Shown piece by piece: positions 1 to 12,339 of a DNA stretch of 64,000 bases. The DNA is from Hermodice carunculata (taxonomy: Eukaryota > Annelida > Polychaeta > Eunicida > Amphinomidae), in the NCBI GenBank assembly GCA_964020975.1, contig OZ026629.1, forward strand, positions 45,806,961 through 45,870,960. Reading direction: 5' to 3'. Numbering within the stretch: position 1 is the first letter of the stretch; every line of letters begins with the position of its first letter. A model generated the notes under the pieces. That model was not told the DNA's origin. It did not search any database and was given only the letters and a program-made list of their open reading frames with translations. Position numbers and translations under genes: made by a program.

Positions 1-114
1 CCGTACTGATCAAAATTTATTATGCGTGAAGCGTATCAGCAACACATGTGACCGCATAGCTTGTATGTCAACGGTTTAACGCACCAAAGGGAACAGACAG
101 AAACTAGGAAAGAT

Positions 115-134
115 GATTTGCTGCAAAGCAAATC
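115..134 (+). repeat. GATTTGCT hairpin end of a modular repeat
   Basis: GATTTGCT/AGCAAATC form an 8-bp stem with a 4-base loop, preceded by AACTAGGAAAGAT and followed by AGTGTGTGT. This is the same end module found at 7055, 8913, 9456, 10443, 37037, 38012, 43391 and 44630, and inverted at 4838. Confidence 0.7.
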
Positions 135-1300
135 AGTGTGTGTAGGGTAGTGGTCAAAGCCCAAAAGTACTCGGGTACCCCTCCCCATGGTAGAACAAGA
201 CACAACCCATTTTTTATTGAAGATTGGTTTGTGAGATATAAGAAAATGATGGTTGTGGTCATTTATTTTAGTGACAGGTGTATCTTATCACCATTTATAA
301 TGAAGAATCACTCTAAAAATCAATAAATTCTCACTATGCTTGTTTTTTGCATAAAATCAGCAATATATGCTGAAACTTGATGACACTAGGCTTATATTAA
401 AGAAAACTTATGTGAAAAAGTAAGAAAATAATGATACTAGACATTTAGGAACTTAAAGATGGGAAAAAATGTAGAAAACTGCACAATTAAGCAAAAATAT
501 TTTTGATTTTGACATTTTTATCTCCCAAAAATATGTCAAAAAACTTGCAATTCTTGTCCAATATTGCATTTTCATACACCAAAAATTACCTTAGCCATAA
601 GGCTACGAGGTTACATGGAAATTATTATCCCAAGTTTCTCAAAATTTTATAAGCACCAAAAAGTATTACCCCTACCCCCTTATTTTTGAAAATAAGAAAA
701 AACACTGCTTTTCGCTATAGGACGCTATTCTTCAATTGATAATACTTCCTCATTGATAAAATTAAAACTTGACACAAGAACAAACGTATTAATCCAGTGC
801 AAGTGAATTTAATGTCACCTTCTTTTAAAATTTTGAGTTTGGATATGGAATGAAGATCAAACCTATTATTTCGTCCAAAACACTGATAAATTTTCTACCA
901 AAATTTTGCAGTTAAAAACCATATATCAGAATTTGCATGTACTTTGATAATAAGGAAAATGACTCTGTGTTACAGAAATTATAAACATACTAGTATTTGG
1001 CAATTTTTTGGGAAAAAAAAACTTGTCACATCGTCCACCATCTCCAAATAGCTTGCCAATGCTGGCAATGAATGCCATATACTAACGCACATTCACTACC
1101 CACTTTTTTCCCAGGACTCAGCATGGCACCATCATCTGTGAATTTATCCATATCCCATGATCTATCATAACCTTAGGAGATGGAAGCATAGTACATGGAA
1201 CTTACCCAAACACTGGCACAGATAATATCTGCCTGTTTGTCTGTTTGTATTTGATGATACAGGGTTGTGTTATATGATTTGCAACCAAAGCATAACATTA

Positions 1301-1424
1301 ATCACATACTGGAACTTACTTTCTCAACTGTGCGATGTGGCGCCCGACACCACTGGGCTTTGACGAGCCCGGCGGTATCGGGCGCAGCATCGCACAGTTG
1401 AGAAAGTAAGTTCCAGTATGTGAT
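1301..1424. repeat. 124-base foldback (near-perfect hairpin)
   Basis: The left arm begins ATCACATACTGGAACTTACT and the right arm is its reverse complement. The outer 37 bp pair perfectly, then about 20 more pairs follow with five mismatches in a GC-rich inner stem (CGCCCGA/TCGGGCG), leaving only a few unpaired bases at 1360-1366. It abuts, on its right, an inverted hairpin module (1430-1453) and a (TTTC)n tract. It may be a foldback MITE or a further type of hairpin end in the modular family. Confidence 0.8.
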
Positions 1425-1428
1425 TTAT

Positions 1429-1830
1429 TATGTCTGAGTGCCAACCCAGACATTTTGTTTTTCCAAGAATTCTTTCTTTCTTTCTTTCTTTCTTCCTTCT
1501 TTATGACCAGATTTGTCTGGAGTTTTTCTCAGACCCTACTATTTCGAAAACCACCAAACTTGCCATGGTGACTGACCTACCAGTGAAATTAGGCACCTGA
1601 CTTGGAATAGTCATGATGATTAAAGTTATGCAAATGAGGGGCAATTAAAATTTTAAAAGCTCCATATCTTCTAAACTATTGGAGATAAACAGAAAGTTCT
1701 AACTTACACATATAGGTTTGAGACAACTGGCAAATCCAATAGCATGCAAACAAAAGTTGGGGAATTTTAATTTATGCTAAATTCAGTGAATTTCCCAACA
1801 ATCCACATTTTGACTAGGGCTTCTGCTGTA
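1429..1830 (-). repeat. modular repeat in minus orientation: hairpin iii, (TTTC)n, body
   Basis: The order, read on the minus strand, is body, (GAAA)n (1469-1500), an AATTCTTGGAAAAACA linker, then the hairpin ATGTCTG..CAGACAT (1430-1453). This is the order seen on the plus strand at 38941-39007. The body (GACCAGATTTGTCTGGAG and onwards) is a diverged relative of the one at 4045-4300. Confidence 0.6.
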
Positions 1831-1909
1831 CTGCATGTTATAAGCCTCCATGGTGCTAGGCAACCATTTTGCATTCATGATACTTGAACCTGTCTCATGG
1901 CATTACGTG

Positions 1910-1994
1910 GGTTTATAAGTTATTTTGCAAGGTACAGACTGCACCCTGGTTTGTTTACATTTTTTGTGGGTTGAATTAGTAGCGTAACACCTTA
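1910..1994 (+). repeat. 85-base dispersed repeat, copy 1
   Basis: This copy shares GGTTTGTT(T/C)ACATTTTT and GGGTTGAATTAGT(A/G)GCGTAAC with 3070-3153, in the same orientation. Family unknown. Confidence 0.6.
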
Positions 1995-3069
1995 AGGGGC
2001 ACTGCAGGTGACTACTTTGGGCAGCAGAAAGACCCATTATCAGGTCTGTACGGTCATTATTTCATTTAATTACTTGAAATGTTACATTCTATATGAATGA
2101 ATAAACACATAAAAGTGCATTTTGATAATTCAAATCACATTTATGCTCAAAATTAACACTCAATTGTACAAAATGAGGGAGGTCCGCAAACAATTTGCTT
2201 TGTGATTCATGTCTCACACAATTTTAACTGATGCCATGGGTTCCTGGGTCATATTTCATTATGGAGAGCACACCCATGACTATGAAAACTCCAAAAAAAT
2301 AGGATATTACTTTTAAAGAGAACAGAAAACTCAGTGTAGATGGATGGCGATTTCAACTATGGGCAAAATTCTGTATCTGAGAGGGTATGGAGTTTCAGTT
2401 GCAGTCACCCTATTCAATTCCAAAGTCTATAAACCGACATGACATGTATTTTTTTTATGGAAGTTCACAATATTTACCTCATGAAAAACACAATTTACAA
2501 TAGGCATCATTGGGAAAATTTTTTGGTAGCATACCCCTGCAACATGCACATACAATTTTTCAGTTTTTGCTCATATGCATTCTGGTTTATTGCATTACAT
2601 ATGGCTGTTAGGGAAAAATAGTAGCCCCAGTTCAAGCTTTTTAATATGATTTGTACACAAAACAATATTTCCAATCTTAAAGATCATTTGTTTGATAATT
2701 GTAGAGATGACTTGTTCCCTTAAGGTATTACGTGAGTAAATCGGCCGGCTTCCGGGTAGAAGGATTATAGAATGCATATTAGAAATGACCCTTACAGGTA
2801 CAGGGGGCTGCCTCTTACATAATTCTGACCACAGTAACATCTTTTTTTTCTGAAACTGGCACGTACAGTGTGCGGTATTTATTGACAGGTCAGTTTTCAA
2901 CATACCCAGCGTAGTGACTGAATACACATAGCCACAATGTGAGTACTTCAAGTCATCGCGCAAGGCGGTGTGACTGCTGTCACCACTTTGGCAGTAGCAA
3001 ACGGTAATATCTTCTTGTTCTCGGATTATTGAGAATATTGTAAGGAACAATTTGGCATAGGATATGTTT

Positions 3070-3153
3070 GGGTTTTTAAGTTATTTTGGAAGGAACAGAC
3101 TGCAACCTGGTTTGTTCACATTTTTGCGGGTTGAATTAGTGGCGTAACACCTT
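3070..3153 (+). repeat. 85-base dispersed repeat, copy 2
   Basis: This is a second copy of the segment at 1910-1994, about 85-90% identical by eye. Both lie inside the TA-flanked element, so they could come from one insertion that was duplicated. Confidence 0.6.
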
Positions 3154-4044
3154 CATAGGCAGCCTTTTGGCCATGCCTGCTGGGTTTATGGTTTGAAAGG
3201 TTTGGGTCTTCTGGCAAATGGGAGGTAGGAGTGGGGTGGGGTGGGGTGGGGGAACTCCCAACCACTGTGTGATGAGGTTCTCAAAAAAATACAGAGAATC
3301 TCTTTCTGTTTGTGCAAGCAACATATCTGATCCATGTTCACACTAATGCTGGACAGAGCTGTAAGTGCACCATGGCTGAGAATGACCAGTCAGAGTTTGC
3401 CTGCATGAGGCTAGGAGCCTGCTAGGCTTATCAGTTCCAAGGGATCAGAGGATTTGGAATTCTAGGCAGAACAAGCCAGGGTGTATCCTCTGTTAAAAAT
3501 AGACTACATACAGAGCTGAGTTTGTTGGGCCGATCAAAGTCTGACTTAAAGTCCTCAGTGACTGTTTTCACATTTTGGTGAATTTTGAAAAGGTGAGCGA
3601 ATTTGTGTCATCTCAATGGACACTTTCATGTCTTTGTTTTCTTGTAACCAGTGAGATGAAGCCTGTTCTTCATAGCCAATACTGAGTCAGTATAGTGCAT
3701 GTCTCAGTTCACAGGTACATGTACATGTAGTTTTGTGACAGCATCTGTTAAAATTTGTTTAGGTAATAAAGGAACAAAGACAGTTTTGTATTGCATGTAT
3801 ATACATCCCTCCGTATTATTATATGTGTACACTGTACATGCACTTATACTCATCAATACTGCCCAGAAGGGCTGACCCTCTCAGGTATGGGCACTTTTCT
3901 CTGGTCGCGAAGGTGCCCACTGTAGAGAGGTTTCACTGTACAGTGGTACCTGCAATTTAAGATCACCCCTAAAGCCAGATAAAAGTGGTCACATAGGAGA
4001 GGTTGTCTTTCATTTCAGATAAATTAACAAAGAAATTATTAGGC

Positions 4045-4860
4045 CAATGTCTTTCTTTCTGACCAAGTTGGTCCAGAGTTTTTTTCAGACACTATTGGAA
4101 AAAATCACCAAGCTTACCATGGTGACTGACATAACCAGGAAAAGTGTGCACCTCATTTGGAATAGTCATGATGTTTTAAATTATGCAAATTTTAGAGGCA
4201 ACAAAAATTTTAAAAGCGCCATATCTTCCAAACTATTGCAGAGGGACTCAAAATTTCAATCTGCATATATACCTTTGTGACACTTGCCACTATAATGGAC
4301 AGTATACATGTAGTTGTAGAATTTCAAATTATGTTAATAAGGGGCATTGAAAAAAATTAAAAGTTGAGTATCTCCAAAACTATTGTTCATAGAGATACCA
4401 TTCTAACTTCAATTTGTAGGATTGTGGCAAAGCCGCATCTAATGAAATATGAACTAAAGTTGTAGGATTTTAATTTATGCAAATTAGGTGAATATGCAAA
4501 ATGTAAATCTTTAATAGCTTCAAATCTATCATAGAGGTGCCACTTCTACTTCAATTTATGGGTTTGTGGCATAACCCCATCCAATGAATAATAAACCAAA
4601 GTTCTTCTAGGCTTATGATTCATGCAAATAAGACAAATACACAAAATTAGAATGTTGATTAGGTTCAAAATTACTATAGATACTAGTTTCATTCAAACTT
4701 AACTTTACAAGTTTGGGACATGGCCACATCCCTTGATCCAAGAACCAAGGCTGAGCATTTTAATTTATGAAAATTAAGCTAATGCACGAAATTTAGATTA
4801 TGTTGAACTATGGTTCTCATTTTGAAGGCACCCAGATAGATTTGCTGTGACGCAAATCTT
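4045..4860 (-). repeat. modular repeat unit, inverted
   Basis: On the minus strand this starts with the AGATTTGCT..GCAAATCT hairpin (4859-4838), followed by GTGCCTTC as in the plus-strand units, and ends next to a short TTTC tract at about 4050. The body has four loosely related 130-base sub-blocks (each with a TTTAATTTATGCAAATTA-like phrase), so it is internally repetitive. Confidence 0.55.
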
Positions 4861-5830
4861 CTTTTCTAGTTTTATGCTTTATTTGACAACTACTGGATGA
4901 CTGAAAACATACATTGTTATGATTTGCAACCATTACCTGTTCACTTTTGATTGTATAGTTAGATTATGGCAGTTCTGGTCAAAAAATTACCATTTTAGAC
5001 CTGCCAGAAAATAAGGGGGGTGGGGTAACTCTTTTCTCTCGAATTTAAATTCTGAGAAAGGTGAGGCTATATTTAGCATATTGCCTATTAGCTCGACAAT
5101 TAGGGCAATTTGTGGTGCATTAAATGTTTTCCTAGAGCAAGGACTTCGAGCACAGTGTAACATTTTATGCACCGTAGAATATCGAATCTGAAGGAATTTT
5201 TGCACTAATTTACCCAAATTTGGTATTTTTCGACATTTTATGACAACAAAACCATGCAAACATCATTTGTACAGTGCTTGCCACATTATTTCAGATACTA
5301 TGAGCCATATTTGGTATGTTTCTTGAATTTATTTTTGAAGTTATGCTCAGTAGTGTCTTGTATGGAATGATAGTAAAAGAGATGACTACTATTTTCAAAG
5401 ATATGGCTATGAAATACCCCTGTCATCAAATGAATAGACCACAACCATCATAATCCAATGCAGAATATGCCAATCTTTAATAAAAAATGGGTTGTGACTT
5501 GTTCTACCATAGGGAGGGGTATATCCTTAATTAAGCCACTTTTTAGGTTTGGCCGCTAGCCTATAGTGTGTCTTCAAAGCATATTTGTATGGCAAAGTAC
5601 AACTATTCCATAAAACAGGAGTAGAAGTCGGAATCGTATCTCTATCTATTATAGCTTTGAAGTTATTCAAGATTTAAAATTTCTAATGGTTCTATTTAGC
5701 AATTTAAATTGCTACAACTTTTATTCATTAGGTGATTAGATGCCAATGGTCAACAACCCCCTAGTAGAAGTTGGAATGACATCTCTATTATACTGTTGAA
5801 GATATTCAAGATTGAAAATTTCAAATTCAG

Positions 5831-5935
<105 letters not shown>

Positions 5936-5938
<3 letters not shown>

Positions 5939-5963
5939 GTGTGTGTTGACACACACACACTTT
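5936..5963 (+). repeat. hairpin ii (AAAGTGTGTGT/ACACACACTTT)
   Basis: An 11-bp stem lies directly after a GAAA tract and in front of the type C block. The same hairpin occurs at 7016-7041, 7396-7427, 8874-8899, near 45740 and three times in the array at 38964-39176. Confidence 0.75.
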
Positions 5964-6923
5964 AATGATAGAATGCATGAGCAGAGACCTTGAGCATTTC
6001 CTGGACTGTGTAATTGTATATTAATAATGTAGCCTAAAATGTTTTCTTTAAGAGCCACTGAACTGACTGGTGTCCAGAAAGAAAACATTAACTTACAATT
6101 AAATTACCAAACAAACATAGCCATTCAATCAATGCAGCCAATGTTTATATGACAAAGTTAACTCATTCAGTGATGAACCCAAAGGATATGCTCTTTGCTT
6201 AATATTCTTTCAAATTTGCATTGCTAATACAATGTGTGAAACAAATAAAAAAGGTCAGAATATCACAAATCATGAGCAGATATTATATTCTATTATGATT
6301 GTCAGAAATTTTAAATCAGAACCCCCTAATTTAAAAGATAAGAATACTCAGTATATCCCTTTGATACAAATTTTACTGACAGTAAATGAAGACTTCTGTC
6401 CTGAATGAGTCAAGGCATGCCCCATTTTCAAAGGGTCATTTTGATGTCACATCTTGTAAAATATATACCAGGATTATGGTTTGTTTGCAGTTTAATTGAG
6501 TTGTGACACCCCTGTAAAAATGTCCCACAGGTCTTACGATGTTGTTCAAGGCTGTGGATTATGAGTGAAATCTATTGGGGGTAATAAAATACACATAAAC
6601 TTCAGGAGGAAAGGGTAAGTTTTATTTTGATGTGGTTACACTTGCCAGGACTTTGGAATAGGCTGGCCATTTGATACCAATCATTCACTGTCACTGGTCA
6701 TGTGTGTTTGGTGGGGTGGCAGACACATAGCAGGGCCAGCTCCACAGCTATATAACATATTGAAGATTTAAAACTTTAATTAGCCCTCATTTGCATAATT
6801 TTGAAAAGCATGACCTCTCATTATAAAAAGGCCAGACTTTATCTATAGAAGTATAATTGCGCCAAGTTTGGAGTTTCTACGTGTTATACTTTTCAAATGA
6901 AATGTCGGACAAATTTGCCTGTA

Positions 6924-6975
<52 letters not shown>

Positions 6976-7969
6976 AGAAAGAAAGAAAGAAATAAAGAAT
7001 TCCTAGAAAAACAGAAAAGTGTGTGCTGACACACACACTTTAACTAGGAAAGATGATTTGCTGAATAGCAAATCAGTGTGTGTGTCTTCAAAGCATATTG
7101 GTATGGCAATGTACAACTATTCCACAAAACAGGAGTAGAAGTTGGAATGGCATCTCTATCTATTATAGCTTTGAAGTTATTCAAGATTTAAAATTTCTAA
7201 TAGTGCTATTTAGCATAATTTAAATTGCTACAACTTTTATTTTTAATGCATTAGGTGATCAGGTGCCAATGGTCAACAACCCCGTAGTAGAAGTTGGAAT
7301 GACATCTCTATTATACTGTTGAAGATATTCAAGATTGAAATTTTCAAATTCAGAAAGAAAGAAAGAAAGAAAGAAAAAAAGAAAGAAAGAAAGAAAAGTG
7401 TGTGTTGACACACACACACACACTTTAATGATAGACTGCATGAGCGGGAATCTTTCAGAGCATTTCCTGGACTGTGTAATTGTATATAAATAATGTAGCC
7501 CAATATGTTTTCTTAGAGAGCCACTGAACTGACTGGTGTCCAGAAAGAAAACTTTAACTTATAATTAAATTACCAAACAGACATAGCTATTCAATCAATG
7601 CAGCCAATGTTTAAATGACAAAATTAACTCATTCAGTGATGAACCCAAAGGATATGCTCTTTGCTAATTCTTTCAAATTTGCATTGCTAATACAATGTGT
7701 GAAACAAATAAAAAAGGTCAGAATATCACAAATCATGACCAGATATTATATTCTATTATGATTGTCAGAAATTTTAAATCAGAACCCCCTAATTTAAACG
7801 ATAAGAATACTCAGTATATCTCTTTGATACAAATTTTACTGACAGTAAATGAAGACTTCTGTCCTGAATGAGTCAAGGGATGCCTCATTTTCAAAGGGTC
7901 ATTTTGATGTTACATTTTGTAAAATACATACCAGGATTATGGCTTGTTTGCAGTTTAATTGAGATGTGA

Positions 7970-8138
7970 CACCCCTGTAAAAATTTAGCAACGCATTTGT
8001 TACCCCTAACTATATATATGGAACATTTTGAAATGTCTGCCAGTGCCTGATGAGACCTAGACAGGTCGAAACACCTCGCACAGTTTCCAGTTGCCTCTTC
8101 TTGGCTACTTGCTTTGTCTAACTCACCCCTGTAAAAAT
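7970..8138. mobile_element. 139-base SINE-like insertion with 15-base target duplication
   Basis: CACCCCTGTAAAAAT occurs at 7970-7984 and again at 8124-8138, flanking 139 bases (7985-8123). The sister block at about 6507-6521 has this sequence once and lacks the insert, so the empty site is present in the window. The insert contains CTGATGAGACCTAGACAGG followed by TCGAAAC, a motif like the conserved tails of some SINE and CR1 families. A long, precise target duplication points to LINE-machinery integration. No tRNA head is visible, so it may be a 5'-truncated copy. Confidence 0.7.
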
Positions 8139-8816
8139 GTCCCACAGGTCTTACGATGTTGATAAAGGCTCTGGATTATGAGTGAAATCTGTTGGGGTAA
8201 TAAAATACACATAAACTTAAGGCGGAAAGGGTAGGGTTTATTTTGATGTAGTTACACTTGCCAGGACTTTGGAATAAGCTGGCCATTTGATACCATTCAT
8301 TCACTGTCACTGGTCATGTGTGTTTGGTGGGGTGGCAGACACATAGTAGGGCCAGCTCCACAGTAAAATGGTGTCCCTTTAGCCGGATTATTTTGTAAAA
8401 AATCCAATTATTTGACGCTACAAAAGTGAAAATAAAACCCATATAAATGTCTACAGCAGCACCCATGTGGACCTGTTGACAAACACCACTAATTATAGCA
8501 GCCGGGTTGAGTGGCAGGGCAAAGAGGTCAGTGATAGGCTGTTTGGCCCACTAGCACTGTGGTAACAACTAATGAGACGGCCCCCAGAGCTCAAGTTGGA
8601 ATGCACTGTATACTATATAACATATTGAAGATTTAAAACTTTAATTAGCCCTCATTTGCATAATTTTGAAAAGCATGACCTCTCATAATAAAAAGGCCAG
8701 ACTTTATCAACAGAAGTATAATTGTGCCAAGTTTGGAGTTTCTACGTGTTATACTTTTCAAATGAAATGTCGGACAAATTTGCCTGTAAAGAAAGAAACA
8801 AAGAAAGAAAGAAACA

Positions 8817-8848
<32 letters not shown>

Positions 8849-9442
8849 AATAAAGAATTCCTAGAAAAACAGAAAAGTGTGTGCTGACACACACACTTTA
8901 ACTAGGAAAGATGACTTGCTGCAAAGCAAATCAGTGTGTGTGTCTTCAAAGCATATTGGTATGGCAATGTACAACTATTCCACAAAACAGGAGTAGAAGT
9001 TGGAATGGCATCTCTATCTATTATAGCTTTGAAGTTATTCAAGATTTAAAATTTCTAATGGTGCTATTTAGCATAATTTAAATTGCTACAATTTATATTT
9101 TTAATTCATTAGGTGCGCAATGGTCAACAACCCCCTAGTAGAAGTTGGAATGACATCTCTATCCATTATAGTGCTGAAGATATTCAAGATTGAAAATTTC
9201 AAATGCCCGTAATTTGCATAATTTTAAACATCTTTGTTTCTGTGTATAAAACAGTCAAACCCCTTGTGTGGAGGTACAATCATGCCAAGTTTGGAGTTTC
9301 TATGTACAATAGTGTCCGAGAAAAGTGTCGGACAAATTTGATGGTATAGAAGAAAGAAGAAAGGAAGAAAGAAAGGAAGAAAGAAAGAAAGAAAGAAAGA
9401 AAAAAAAGAAAGAGAGAGAGAAATAAAGAAAGAAAGAAAGAA

Positions 9443-10336
9443 AGACTAGAAAAGAAGATTTGCTTGAAAGCAAATCTGTCTGTGTGCCTTCAAAGGTTGT
9501 AAATATTAAATGCTACAACTTTTATCCTTTGGTACTTCACATTCCATTAAAAAAGTCCAAACGTCCTTGACCTTTGACCTTCACAGGTCACATGTAAATT
9601 GCACAGTGTTACAATACCCACAATTTAAGCCCAACATGAACCAAATTGGATGAAAATTGACCAAGTTATGGCAAGATGAAACTTTCAAAGGGCCAAATGA
9701 CCTTGACCTTTGCCTTTCTGAGGTTACATGTTCTTATAAAAATGTCCAGTTTAGCGATACCTACAATTTGAGTCCAGCATGATTAGAATTGGATGGAGAT
9801 TGGCCAAGTTATGACTGGATGAAACTTTCAAAGGTCCACGTGACCTTGACCTTTAAACTTTAGAGGTCACATGTAAATTTGAAAATGTGCAAGGTTACAA
9901 TAGCTATAATGTGAGCCCAACATGATCAAAATTGGATAAAAATTGACCAAGTTATGGCTAGAAGAAAGCCACCAACGACAGTGGCCTTTGACCTTGAAAT
10001 GACCTCTACCTGAAGTAAACCTTGAAGTGAAAATGACATTTTGGTTTAAAATTGACCTTTGACCTTGACATGACCTTTGACCTTGACATCTGAGATGACT
10101 TTTACCTTGCTATGTTTGAACTCCTATACACTCGGAACCACATCTACTATAGTATATAAGATAATGAAGATTTAAAACTTCAATTAGCCCTCACTTGCAT
10201 AATTTGGAAAAGCATGACCTCTCATTATAAAAAGGCCAAACTTTATCCACAGAAGTATAATTTTGCCAAGTTTGGAGTTTCTACATATAATATTTTTCAA
10301 ATGAAATGTCGGACAAATTTGCCTGGAAAAAAAGAT

Positions 10337-10435
<99 letters not shown>

Positions 10436-10437
10436 AA
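9443..10437 (+). repeat. type A unit 1: TGACCT-rich body plus (GAAA)n
   Basis: The unit starts at an ACTAGAAAAGAAGATTTGCT hairpin (9456-9477), passes three loosely repeated sub-blocks with TGACCTTGACCTTTGACC phrases, and ends GTCGGACAAATTTGCCTG then (GAAA)n (10331-10437). About a dozen TGACCT hexamers are present by eye, all in one orientation in runs. Confidence 0.75.
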
Positions 10438-11349
10438 AAAACATTTGCTTCAAAGCAAATCTGTGTGCCTTCAGAAGCTGTTAATATTAAATGGTACGAC
10501 TTTTATCCTTTGGTACTTCACATCACATTAAGCTTATGGCTGGATGCAAATTCCAAAGTCCAAATGACCTTAACCTTTGACCTTAACAGGTCATATGTAA
10601 AGTGCACAGTGTTACAATACCCACAATTTAAGCCCAACATGAACCAAATCGGATGTAAATTGACCAAGTTATGACAAGATGAAACTTTCAAAGGGCAAAA
10701 TAACATTGACCTTCGCCCTTTTGAGGTTACATGTTCTTATAAAAACGCACAGTGTTGCAATACCTACAATTGAGTCCAACATGATTAGAATTGGATGGAA
10801 ATTGGCCAAGTTATGACTGGATGAAACTTTCAAAGGTCCAAATGATGTTGATCTTTGACCATTAGAGGTCACAAGTAAGTTTCAAATATGTGCCGTGTAT
10901 AATAGCTACAGTTTGAGCCCAACATGATCAAAATTGAATAAAAATTGACCAAGTTATGGCTAGAAGAAAGCCACCAACGCCAGTGGCCTTTGACCTTGAA
11001 ATGACCTTTGACCTTAAGATGACCTCTACCTGAAGTGAACCTTGACCTCAAAAATGGCATTTTTGGCTTAAAATTGACCTTTGACCTTGACATGACCTTT
11101 GACCTTGACATTTGAGATGACCTTTACTTTGCTATGATCGAACTCCTATACAATTGGAACCACATCTACTCTCGTATATAAAATATTGAAGATTTAAAAC
11201 TTTAATTAGCCCTCATTTGCATAATTTTGAAAAGCATGACCTCTCATTATAAAAAGGCCAGACTTTATCCATAGAAGTATAATTGTGCCAAGTTTGGAGT
11301 TTATACGTGTAATACTTTTCAAATTAAATGGCGCACAAATTTACCTGTA

Positions 11350-11433
<84 letters not shown>

Positions 11434-11436
11434 AAA
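10438..11436 (+). repeat. type A unit 2: TGACCT-rich body plus (GAAA)n
   Basis: A tandem copy of the preceding unit with the same order: hairpin (10443-10460), three sub-blocks, CTTTGACCTTGACATGACC runs, the common 3' block and (GAAA)n at 11350-11436. It is followed by hairpin iii-like sequence (TATGTCGGTGTTGGCACACA) and then the truncated type C block. Confidence 0.75.
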
Positions 11437-12129
11437 AGAGTATGTCGGTGTTGGCACACACACATAATGATAGAATGCATTAGCAGGGATCTTGAGCATT
11501 TCCTGGACTGTGTAATTTTATGTAAATAATGCAGCCAAAAATGTTTTTTTAAGAGCCACTAAACTGACTGGTGTCCAGAAAGAAAACATTAACTTATGAT
11601 TAAATTACCAAACAGACATAGCTATTCAATCAATGCAGCCAATGTTTATATGACAAAATTAACTCATTCAGTGATGAACCCAAAGGATATGCTCTTTGCT
11701 AATTCTTTCAAATTTGCATTGCTAATACAATGTGTGAAACAAATAAAAAAAAGTCAGAATATCACAAATCATGAGCAGATATTATATTCTGTTATGGTTG
11801 TCAGAAATTTGAAATCAGAACCCCCTCATTTAAAAGATAAGAATACTCAGTATATCCCTTTGATACAAATTTTTCTGACAGTAAATGAAGACTTCTGTCC
11901 TGAATGAGTCGGGGGATGCCGCATTTTCAAAGGGTCATTTTCATGTCACATCTTGTAAAATATATACCAGGATTATGGCTTGTTTGCAGTTTAATTGAGA
12001 TTTGACACCCCATTTAGCATCATGCTGTATTAAAAAGTCGAATCAAAATACAATCAAACAACAAACACATTTCATTTTATTTTACATGATTAGAACTTTA
12101 TTTCCTGGAGTTACACGGCAAAGCCACGA

Positions 12130-12330
12130 TCAGTCTGAGGTTGCGTCTTTGTGTGGCTCTTTGTTTTGTTTTGTAACTTGGCTTTCATCTGGAAGTCCCT
12201 TCCAATAACGGGAGATATAGCTAACGATCTCTTGCCGCTTCTCTTGTTGTTGTTCCCTCCCACCCCAACCCCTTGGTTGACGAGATAGTTGTTCTGGTTG
12301 ATTGAAGGCTCCAGGCCCCGGCATTTTCAT
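12130..12330 (-). CDS. small unrecognised reading frame with poly(A) signals, possible gene or last exon
   Basis: The frame has 66 codons starting MKMPGPGAFNQPEQ and ending HKDATSD. It is hydrophilic, rich in Q, R and E, with a central EKRQEIVSYISRYWKG segment that could form a helix. An in-frame TGA lies shortly upstream of the first ATG. About 27 bases past the stop there is AATAAA (TTTATT on the plus strand near 12098-12103), with another close to 12077. That layout is what a small gene, a last exon or a retrocopy would show. I do not recognise the protein. The base composition is richer in GC than its AT-rich neighbours, and the segment directly follows the truncated end of the modular repeat array at about 12010. 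It could also be a chance frame. Confidence 0.3.
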   Translation of the reverse strand: MKMPGPGAFNQPEQLSRQPRGWGGREQQQEKRQEIVSYISRYWKGLPDESQVTKQNKEPHKDATSD

Positions 12331-12339
12331 GTCAGTGGG

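Larger units (their letters stand above)
178..5519. mobile_element. TA-flanked element with ~50-bp terminal inverted repeats
   Basis: The left end CCCCTCCCCATGGTAGAACA and the right end (reverse complement CCCCTCCCTATGGTAGAACA) stay about 94% alike for roughly 50 bases and weakly alike for about 100. Each end abuts TA (176-177 and 5520-5521), as a TA target duplication would give. The 5.34-kb interior has no transposase I can recognise. The 151-codon minus frame at 3050-2595 resembles nothing known to me. Other repeats sit inside: a foldback at 1301-1424, an inverted modular unit at 4045-4860 and a two-copy 85-base repeat. It is probably a nonautonomous, composite Tc1/mariner-type element (TA target), but the superfamily is inference. 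Confidence 0.55.

Noticed and set aside
2595-3050. 151-codon minus-strand frame inside the TA-flanked element
   Set aside because: No transposase motif, uneven composition and no homologous frame elsewhere; length alone is weak evidence in 64 kb.
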